DNA of 41,304 bases, taken from the NCBI RefSeq assembly GCF_009711445.1, contig NZ_SMMC01000200.1, positions 1 through 41,304 on the forward strand, written 5' to 3'. This document shows positions 26,396-32,613 of this stretch, one piece after another (position 1 is the first letter of the stretch; each line of letters opens with the position of its first letter). The notes beneath the pieces were generated by a model. The model had not been told where the DNA came from. It searched no databases and saw only the letters and a program-made list of their open reading frames with translations. Made by a program: the position numbers and the translations under genes. Origin of the DNA: Curvivirga aplysinae (GTDB lineage: Bacteria; Pseudomonadota; Alphaproteobacteria; UBA8366; Aestuariispiraceae).

Positions 26396-27556
26396 ATGTT
26401 ACATCTGATCAGGAACGCCCATCTTTACTCACCAAAGGATGAGGGGATTTGCCATATATTAACTGCCTATGAACGTATTTTATATATCGGAAAAGAGCTT
26501 CTCGATGTAGACAAAAACCTGATTGGAACGGATACTGATCTGGAAGGGGCAAGGTTGATCCCGGGATTTATCGATGGCCATGCACATATTACGGGCGGTG
26601 GTGGTGAAACTGGTCCTGCCAGCCGCGTGCCCGCGGTGAAACTATCGGAATTTACATCTGCCGGTGTTACCAGTGTGATTGGCTTGTTGGGGACGGATGA
26701 TCTAACCCGAAATACAGAAACATTGGTTCAACAAGCTTACGGTTTGCGCGAAGAGGGGGTGTCGGCTTGGTGTTATACTGGTGGTTATCATGTACCACCC
26801 ATCACACTAACAGAAAAAATTCGTGGTGATATTGTTTTTGTTGATCCAATTATTGGCGTTGGTGAACTTGCAATTAGTGATCATCGCTCAAGCCAACCAA
26901 CTTTTGATGAGTTTTTAAGAATTGCCAGCGAAGTTCATGTTGCTGGCCTTATGACGGGTAAGGCGGGTGTTCTTCATCTTCATTTAGGAGAGGGGCAGCG
27001 TCATCTGGAATTGGTGGAGAAGGCATTGGATGTGGCTGAAATCCCTGCGCGTACCTATAATCCTACTCATGTGAACCGTAATCTAGGTTTATTTGATGCC
27101 GCACTTGCTTTGCCGGAACGTGGTGTGACAATAGATTTAACTGCTTTCCCTAAAGGTGATTGTGGTCATGGTTTATCGGCTGCAGACGCATTTCTGCAAT
27201 ATCATCAAAAAGGATTACCTTTGGATAAAATTACGATCTCTTCTGACGGGGGTGGGTGTTTGCCACAATTTGATGATCAAGGAGAGTTATTGCATATTGG
27301 TGTCGGGACATCATCGACATTACCCGAAACGTTAGATCAAGTTTTAAAGCAAGATATACCACTTGAAGAAGTTCTTCCAACCATGACATCAAATGTTGCT
27401 GATAGTTTGCGCCTATCCCATAAAGGTCGACTTGAAACAGGTAAAGACGCCGATTTAGTCATTTTAAATGATCAAAACGAAATTCAACATGTGATGGCGC
27501 GCGGTAGATGGCATATCAGAGATGGTAGCGCGGTCATCAAAGGTATATTTGAATAA
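26396..27556 (+). CDS. iadA: Beta-aspartyl (isoaspartyl) dipeptidase, M38 amidohydrolase
   Basis: The enzyme hydrolyses isoaspartyl dipeptides arising from protein damage. ATG 26396 gives 386 aa (E. coli IadA 390). An upstream in-frame TTG (26360) has no homologous sequence. Metal ligands are His62 and His64 (DGHAHITGGGG), His196 (LHLHLG), His225 (PTHVNRN) and Asp284 (SSDGGG). Substrate residues corresponding to E. coli Glu77, Tyr137, Arg169 and Arg233 are present. The bridging carboxylated Lys162 of E. coli is replaced by Glu157 (VGELAISDHR), a Glu-bridged variant. No strong binding site is seen before the start. Confidence 0.92.
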   Translation: MLHLIRNAHLYSPKDEGICHILTAYERILYIGKELLDVDKNLIGTDTDLEGARLIPGFIDGHAHITGGGGETGPASRVPAVKLSEFTSAGVTSVIGLLGTDDLTRNTETLVQQAYGLREEGVSAWCYTGGYHVPPITLTEKIRGDIVFVDPIIGVGELAISDHRSSQPTFDEFLRIASEVHVAGLMTGKAGVLHLHLGEGQRHLELVEKALDVAEIPARTYNPTHVNRNLGLFDAALALPERGVTIDLTAFPKGDCGHGLSAADAFLQYHQKGLPLDKITISSDGGGCLPQFDDQGELLHIGVGTSSTLPETLDQVLKQDIPLEEVLPTMTSNVADSLRLSHKGRLETGKDADLVILNDQNEIQHVMARGRWHIRDGSAVIKGIFE

Positions 27557-27580
27557 AAAAACTTCTCTTAAAATGAGGAG
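27554..27580 (-). terminator. Terminator overlapping the end of the DUF924 gene
   Basis: On the minus strand CTCCTC (27580-27575) pairs with GAGAAG (27567-27562, one wobble) around a 7-base loop, followed by T7. The first arm is made of the last codons of the DUF924 gene and the loop holds its stop codon. The T run borders the stop of the convergent iadA, so two genes only 11 bases apart share the space. Confidence 0.65.
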
Positions 27581-28116
27581 CCGGGTTGTTCTAGAAACTC
27601 AATTTCTTCTTCAGTGGAAGCGCGCCCTAAGATTTTGTTTCTGTGAGGAAAACGGCCAAATCGATCAATAATCACTTTATGTTGTTGGGCGTAATCTAGC
27701 GCTAGTTCATCACCAAGTTCGGTATAGCAGGCGATTGCTTTTTCTTGATCTTTTACATCTTCGCTATGTTCAAGCGGAAGATAAGCAAATTTCCTTTCAT
27801 TTACAGTTAATTCTTTGTCAAAACCTCTTCGAAGCATGTGGTTTAAGCATTCTCTCGCTTTTTCATCAGAGGCAAATGCTTTGGGATCATTGCGAAACAT
27901 GTTGCGAGAGAATTGATCAAGAACAATGATTTCTGCCAAGCAACCTTTTGCCGTTTGACGCCAACCTTGATGCTCTCCATTCATCAAATCAGTATGCAGA
28001 TCGGCAAAATTATCGTGGATTTTTTGATCAAAGGCATCACTTTTTGTGAACCAATCTTGTGGCGTGGATTCTTCAAACCAGAACTTAATTACTGCATCTA
28101 TTTTTATTTGGTTCAT
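27568..28116 (-). CDS. DUF924 family protein
   Basis: A 182 aa protein of the uncharacterised, all-helical, TPR-like DUF924 family. VIKFWFEESTPQDWFTKSD at the N-terminus, EIIVLDQFSRNMFRNDPKAF in the middle (the strongest family signature) and RFGRFPHRNKILGRAST near the end identify it. I chose ATG 28116. Six residues upstream there is an in-frame TTG (28134) with no better binding site. No biochemical role is established. It stands alone, convergent with iadA. Confidence 0.9.
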   Translation of the reverse strand: MNQIKIDAVIKFWFEESTPQDWFTKSDAFDQKIHDNFADLHTDLMNGEHQGWRQTAKGCLAEIIVLDQFSRNMFRNDPKAFASDEKARECLNHMLRRGFDKELTVNERKFAYLPLEHSEDVKDQEKAIACYTELGDELALDYAQQHKVIIDRFGRFPHRNKILGRASTEEEIEFLEQPGSSF

Positions 28117-28259
28117 TACAATTCCATAAGCCAAAGTTAAATCATTGAGAGGTAGAGTATAAGTCTGTTCCGGCTAGTGCAATATTCTTGTCACAGTAAA
28201 ATGATACAGTTGATGACTATTAAAAAATTGATCTAAAGCGAAAACATTTGATGTAAGCT

Positions 28260-29099
28260 ATGAAAAAATTACAGTCAGTCCCTACAAATCGCGTTACTTA
28301 TGTGAATCCCGATGACCCGTGGAAGAAGCGTGCAGTCATTAAAGTGGTTGAGAAATTAACAGGGCAACCTAAATTACAGAGACTATATAATGATTATATG
28401 TCGAAACGTGATGAAAATGATGTTTTCTGGCACACTGCGATCGATTATTTAGAATTGAATGTTAATTATAATCAACAAATGTTAGACGCCATTCCTAAAA
28501 ATGGGCCATTGGTTATGATCGCAAATCATCCTTTTGGTGTTCTTGACGGAATTGCCATAGGGCATTTAGCATCTCTTGTCCGTTCTGATGTGAAAATAAT
28601 GGCGCATGCTGCTTTAGGCAGAGCGGACGCTTTTGTCCCTTATCTCATCCCTGTTGAATTTGATGGCGATTCCTCGGCCCTTCGAAGTAATGTTGCTTCC
28701 AAACGTGAAGCAATTGATCATATTAAGAATGGGGGATTGTTGATTATTTTTCCGGCGGGGAGAGTATCGACGGCTGATAAAGTTATGGGGCGCGCAACGG
28801 ATGCGCCTTGGAAACTATTTGCGGGCAAATTAATAGCGTCTTCTAAGGCAACCGTGATTCCTATTTATTTCGAGGGTCAGAATGGCCGATTGTTTCATTT
28901 CGTAAGTAAGTTTAGTTCCGTTTTACGCGAAGCTCTTATCTTGCGTGAGGTAGCAAAACGCATAGGGTCACAAGTGACAGCACATATAGGGAAACCCATC
29001 GAGGAAGGGGAACTTTCTCATTTTTCCGATAGTCAACTTATGCTCGATTTCTTACGGCAAAAAGTATATGAGCTGGAAGTTTCTAATAACAATTTGTAA
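28260..29099 (+). CDS. Lysophospholipid acyltransferase family protein (PlsC-like)
   Basis: A 279 aa predicted acyltransferase. The catalytic HX4D motif is NHPFGVLDG at about residues 90-98, block III is seen as LLIIFPAGRVST (about 160-171), and block IV as ATVIPIYFEGQ. The family transfers acyl groups to lysophospholipids or, in the OlsA/COG3176 branch, to ornithine lipids. There is no obvious transmembrane segment at the N-terminus, so it is probably peripheral to the membrane. It is followed 105 bases downstream by the Hsp70-like gene in the same direction. Substrate is undetermined. Confidence 0.88.
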   Translation: MKKLQSVPTNRVTYVNPDDPWKKRAVIKVVEKLTGQPKLQRLYNDYMSKRDENDVFWHTAIDYLELNVNYNQQMLDAIPKNGPLVMIANHPFGVLDGIAIGHLASLVRSDVKIMAHAALGRADAFVPYLIPVEFDGDSSALRSNVASKREAIDHIKNGGLLIIFPAGRVSTADKVMGRATDAPWKLFAGKLIASSKATVIPIYFEGQNGRLFHFVSKFSSVLREALILREVAKRIGSQVTAHIGKPIEEGELSHFSDSQLMLDFLRQKVYELEVSNNNL

Positions 29100-29204
29100 T
29101 ACCTGACGATGCAGGTGGCTTTCGCCAATTTTAAACTTTCATTCCAGGCCTAAATAGCTTAAAAAGCGCGCTCATTTATAAATACTTCAAAAAAATGGAC
29201 GGAT

Positions 29205-30434
29205 ATGATGTGGGCTGGAATTGATTTCGGGACCTCAAATTCTGCGGTGGCTTTGTGGCGAAATGGACAAGTTGAAGCCGTGGAGTTGGGGGATGGCAAT
29301 GTGACTATTCCGACTGCGCTATTTTTCGATGAAGAAGAACAGGAATTACTTTCCGGTGATGAGGCTAATACTGCATTAATAGAAGGATATGAGGGGCGTT
29401 ATATGCGCGCTCTCAAATCTGTATTAGGCACGCCTTTGATGAGCGAGAAGCAATTTTTACTAGGTCAACGCCGCGACTTCTACGATATTATTTCTCTCTT
29501 TATATTGCGATTGAAACGTCAAGCCGAAGAAACTTTAGGGCATGAACTTGATAATGTTGTCGCTGGATGCCCTGTTACATTTATGGGGGTACGCCAAAAG
29601 GCCCGAGACGATTTGCGTCACTGTTTTGAACGTGCCGGATTTAAAAATATAGAATTTCTGACTGAGCCTGAAGCGGTGGCGCTGGCTTATAATGATCATA
29701 TTCAAGCTGGTGAATATGGTTTGGTTGTCGATATTGGAGGTGGTACTTCGGATTTCACATTGTTTAAGAAGCGTGATCAGCAACAGATTGATGTGATATC
29801 TACGCATGGTGTGGATATTGGTGGTACCGATTTCGATCAATTATTGAATTTCAATTATTTTATGCCGAATTTTGGGCGTGGACATGTTTTGAAACTGGGG
29901 ATGAGCCAAGGTGAAGTGTTAGCGCCGAATAAGTTCTATTCTGATCTCTCCAGTTGGCCGATGATCCCATTTAGTTATAGTTTGGATAATATCAAACTCG
30001 TCAAAGAAATGGTCAAGCAAGCCTATGAACCAGAGTATTTTAAGCGCCTATTGACGATATTGGAAGAACGGCTTGGTCATGACTTGGCCTTTGCTGCAGA
30101 AAGAACCAAGATTGACCTTAATGGTTCAGATGCAGCCATTGAGGTAGAACTTGGTTTTATTGAAAAAGATCTTGGGTTTTCTGTGCTTCAAGACGATTTT
30201 AATGCCTCTATGCTCACATTTCAGGATAAAATCGAAGCCGCTATTATTGATTGTATTCGATTAGGTGATATCACTGCGGATCAGGTGCAAAATGTGGTGC
30301 TTGTAGGTGGTAGTAGTTCTATGAATTTTGTGAAAAAAGCGATTGAGAATACATTGCCAGATTCAACAACACGCCAAGAAGCAATCTTTACAGCCATTTC
30401 AGACGGTTTAGCCGTACGTGCATCTCAACTATAA
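29205..30434 (+). CDS. Hsp70 family protein, YegD-like (no substrate-binding domain)
   Basis: The 409 aa protein contains only the actin-like ATPase half of Hsp70. Phosphate-1 motif is GIDFGTSNSAVAL (residues 5-17), the connect-1 region is LTEPEAVALAYND, phosphate-2 is VVDIGGGTSDFTLF and the adenosine motif is VVLVGGSSSMNFV. Length and layout match YegD rather than DnaK. About 60 residues after phosphate-2 are specific to this subfamily (YFMPNFGRGH). The function of YegD-type proteins is poorly known. Its stop lies three bases from that of the convergent regulator gene. Confidence 0.92.
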   Translation: MMWAGIDFGTSNSAVALWRNGQVEAVELGDGNVTIPTALFFDEEEQELLSGDEANTALIEGYEGRYMRALKSVLGTPLMSEKQFLLGQRRDFYDIISLFILRLKRQAEETLGHELDNVVAGCPVTFMGVRQKARDDLRHCFERAGFKNIEFLTEPEAVALAYNDHIQAGEYGLVVDIGGGTSDFTLFKKRDQQQIDVISTHGVDIGGTDFDQLLNFNYFMPNFGRGHVLKLGMSQGEVLAPNKFYSDLSSWPMIPFSYSLDNIKLVKEMVKQAYEPEYFKRLLTILEERLGHDLAFAAERTKIDLNGSDAAIEVELGFIEKDLGFSVLQDDFNASMLTFQDKIEAAIIDCIRLGDITADQVQNVVLVGGSSSMNFVKKAIENTLPDSTTRQEAIFTAISDGLAVRASQL

Positions 30435-30437
30435 TAA

Positions 30438-30986
30438 CTAAGCATTACTATCCATAATCAAGATTAATGTGGCTTCTTCACTGAGGCATTCATAACTATG
30501 TGCGATATCACCTGGGTAACGATAATAATCACCTGCATTTAGCTCTTCCTGCATTTGACTAGGGCCAATACGCATGCAGCCACTCGCGACCAAGGCATGT
30601 TCAATTGTGCCTGTTGGATGAGCAGTGGCATCCCGGATTTCACCTTTTTGTGCATGAATACGATAGATGTCTCGCATACGGTTAATCGGTGCTTTATCTA
30701 AAAGAACCGCCGAGAAATGCGCAACCTTGGATGAAACCTCATCTCCTTCATTTGCGCGAATGAGTTCGTGTTTAGGGTTGGAATGTTCGAAAAGAAAACT
30801 GAATGGAATTGATAACGCAGTCGCCACAGCCCAAAGAGTTTCGATACTTGGATTACAATTGCCGGATTCGACTTGAGATAAAGTAGATTTCGCAAGGTCA
30901 GCTTTATTAGCAAGCGCTGAAAGGCTTAATCCTGCGCGTTCACGCTCTCTTTTGATCGCATTCGCAATAATAATTTTGGGTTCCAT
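30438..30986 (-). CDS. XRE-family regulator with C-terminal cupin sensor
   Basis: A 182 aa two-domain regulator. The HTH is at about residues 10-62 (LSLSALANKADLAKSTLSQV then ESGNCNPSIETLWAVA). The cupin is at about 110-180, with IGPSQMQEELNAGDYYRYPG and AHSYECLSEEATL. I chose ATG 30986, which has AGGA at proper distance; an upstream TTG (31037) lies inside the probable operator. It is divergent from azlC-azlD, the usual place for a regulator of branched-chain amino-acid export, and the inverted repeats between them fit autoregulation plus control of azlCD. Confidence 0.92.
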   Translation of the reverse strand: MEPKIIIANAIKRERERAGLSLSALANKADLAKSTLSQVESGNCNPSIETLWAVATALSIPFSFLFEHSNPKHELIRANEGDEVSSKVAHFSAVLLDKAPINRMRDIYRIHAQKGEIRDATAHPTGTIEHALVASGCMRIGPSQMQEELNAGDYYRYPGDIAHSYECLSEEATLILIMDSNA

Positions 30987-31012
30987 AATTTTTCCTGATC
31001 GTTCATCTAAAT

Positions 31013-31072
31013 GTACAACGTTTTGTTTGACGAACAAATAATGTTGTGGTTCATTATATTGTACGTTGTTCG
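31013..31072. promoter_or_regulatory. Nested inverted-repeat operator between XRE regulator and azlC
   Basis: CGAACAA (31031-31037) faces TTGTTCG (31066-31072), and immediately inside it ATAATG (31038-31043) faces CATTAT (31052-31057). A further pair is ACAACGT (31015-31021) and its inverse ACGTTGT (31063-31069). All lie between the two divergent starts (30986 and 31100). The symmetry suggests a dimeric or tetrameric repressor site, most simply for the adjacent XRE-cupin protein. Confidence 0.6.
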
Positions 31073-31099
31073 TTTAATAAATTGTTTTTGGATATTAAG

Positions 31100-31819
31100 A
31101 TGAGAAAAACATCCGAATATTATACAGGAGTTATGGATATCACGCCACTTGCGATGGGCGTCGCTGTTTATGGTGTTGCATTCGGTTTACTCGCTGCACA
31201 AGCGCAGATGAGTAGTTTGCAAACAGCTATGATGGGATTATTCGTATTTGCGGGGGGATCTCAAATCGTTGCAACGGAACGTTTGGTGGCGGATGCTGGG
31301 GCTATAGCTGCAATTACGGCAGGTGTGGCTCTTAATTTACGTATGTTACTTATGACAGCTGCTTTGAGAGACGATTTAAAAGGTCGGCCATTATGGCAAA
31401 TTCTGTTGGGGGCACATTATACAACGGATGAAAACTGGGCTTTATTACATGCTAAACGCGCAAAAGGTGTTGATGTCGGCTATTGGTATTTTATTAGTGG
31501 TGGCGCATTCATCATGTTGATCTGGATTATATCGACTGTTGCCGGAGTGAGTTTTGCGTCTCTTGTTCCTGAACCAAAAAGTATAGGTGTAGATTTTGCC
31601 TTCACCGCAGCCTTTATTGCAATTTTATGCAGTCTATGGCGTGGTAAGGAAGACCTATTCCCATGGATTATTTCTATTTCTACTGCCGTCTTATTGGCCA
31701 GTTTGGCGCCGATTGAAACATCTTGGGCTCTGGTTATCGGTGGCGTGGTCGGCGCTTTAAGCGCTGGTGTTTTATCAGGTAAGTCGCGTGACTATGATCT
31801 TGAAAGCGTAGGTGGGTAA
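31100..31819 (+). CDS. azlC: AzlC family branched-chain amino acid exporter, large subunit
   Basis: A 239 aa membrane protein. MDITPLAMGVAVYGVAFGLL and LFVFAGGSQIVATERL are the N-terminal family signatures, followed by ALNLRMLLMTAAL; six to seven hydrophobic segments are seen. AzlCD (YgaZH in E. coli) exports valine, leucine, isoleucine and methionine-type amino acids. I chose ATG 31100, with GGA upstream, over the GTG at 31046, whose extra 18 residues (VHYIVRCSFNKLF) are not homologous and overlap the operator. It overlaps azlD by TAATG. Confidence 0.9.
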   Translation: MRKTSEYYTGVMDITPLAMGVAVYGVAFGLLAAQAQMSSLQTAMMGLFVFAGGSQIVATERLVADAGAIAAITAGVALNLRMLLMTAALRDDLKGRPLWQILLGAHYTTDENWALLHAKRAKGVDVGYWYFISGGAFIMLIWIISTVAGVSFASLVPEPKSIGVDFAFTAAFIAILCSLWRGKEDLFPWIISISTAVLLASLAPIETSWALVIGGVVGALSAGVLSGKSRDYDLESVGG

Positions 31820-32121
31820 TGAGTGAGCAGGATATTGTTATTATTGGCCTTGCGCTCGCAACTTTCGCGATTCGAATAGGTGGCTTTTATCTTGGGTCTA
31901 GATTACCTGAAACGGGCTTTTGGGCCGCAAGTTTTAATGCTTTGCCAGGATGTTTGATTGCGTCTTTACTAGCTGTAATGTTGGTTGCTGGTGGCACACA
32001 GGAGTATATCGCAGCCGGGCTCTCTTTAACGATAGCCTTAACGACAAGAAACTTACCGTTGACGATGGTCGCAGGCATTTTGTCCATATGGGCCTTAAGG
32101 CATTTTGAAATGTTTGTATAA
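31819..32121 (+). CDS. azlD: AzlD family branched-chain amino acid exporter, small subunit
   Basis: The 100 aa partner of AzlC has about three to four hydrophobic segments, with TFAIRIGGFYLGSRLPETGF near the N-terminus, SFNALPGCLIASLLAVML, and TRNLPLTMVAGILSIWALR at the C-terminus, all as in AzlD/YgaH. It starts within the azlC stop codon, so synthesis is presumably coupled one-to-one. A strong terminator begins at its stop codon. Confidence 0.92.
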   Translation: MSEQDIVIIGLALATFAIRIGGFYLGSRLPETGFWAASFNALPGCLIASLLAVMLVAGGTQEYIAAGLSLTIALTTRNLPLTMVAGILSIWALRHFEMFV

Positions 32122-32153
32122 AAAAAGCCGATCATTTGATCGGCTTTTTTTTA
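32119..32153. terminator. Bidirectional terminator between azlD and uspA-type gene
   Basis: GCCGATC (32127-32133) pairs with GATCGGC (32138-32144) around ATTT, flanked by A6 on one side and T8 on the other, so it is an efficient terminator in both directions. It separates the convergent azlD and universal stress protein genes. Confidence 0.93.
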
Positions 32154-32172
32154 TTATTGAATATGTGGGACT

Positions 32173-32601
32173 TTAGTCTCTCACAACAAGTACGGAACAT
32201 TTCGCATGACGTACCACACGTGCTGCATTTGGCCCAATCAGATAATCTTCCATTTTAGGGCGATGTGCCCCCATGATAATCAGGTCAATTTTGACTTCAT
32301 CGGCAACACGTAAGATTTCTTCATATGCATTGCCATAGCCAACAATATGTTGAACGGCGACATCATCGGGAATATGTGCCTTTACAAAGTCATGGAGAGC
32401 TTCATTTGCCTTTTCCATCATCTGGTCTTCATGACCAGATGGGAAAAAGGAACTTACCAAACTTCTACCAAAGTCAGGAACGACGGTCATAACATGAAGG
32501 GCAGCCCCAAAAGCCTTGGCATTTTGAATAGCGGCCGGTAAAGCTTTTTTCCAGCTCTCATCATGTTCCATGTCTACCGCTAAAAGAATATGGTTGAACA
32601 T
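32173..32601 (-). CDS. Universal stress protein (UspA family)
   Basis: A 142 aa single-domain Usp. It begins MFNHILLAVDMEHDESWKKA, has IDLIIMGAHRPKMEDYLIGP, and ends CSVLVVRD. The ATP-binding signature G2xG9xG(S/T) is only partly matched (GAHRPK then IGPNA), so nucleotide binding is uncertain. GGAGG precedes the start. It lies 12 bases downstream of the TRAP permease on the same strand. UspA-TRAP linkage is known in other bacteria (the TeaD/TeaABC ectoine system), where the Usp regulates the transporter, so a regulatory role here is plausible. Confidence 0.9.
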   Translation of the reverse strand: MFNHILLAVDMEHDESWKKALPAAIQNAKAFGAALHVMTVVPDFGRSLVSSFFPSGHEDQMMEKANEALHDFVKAHIPDDVAVQHIVGYGNAYEEILRVADEVKIDLIIMGAHRPKMEDYLIGPNAARVVRHAKCSVLVVRD

Positions 32602-32613
32602 TTTATGTCCTCC

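Noticed and set aside
31046-31099. GTG start at 31046 for azlC
   Set aside because: The added residues are not membrane-protein-like or homologous, and they overlap the inverted-repeat operator.
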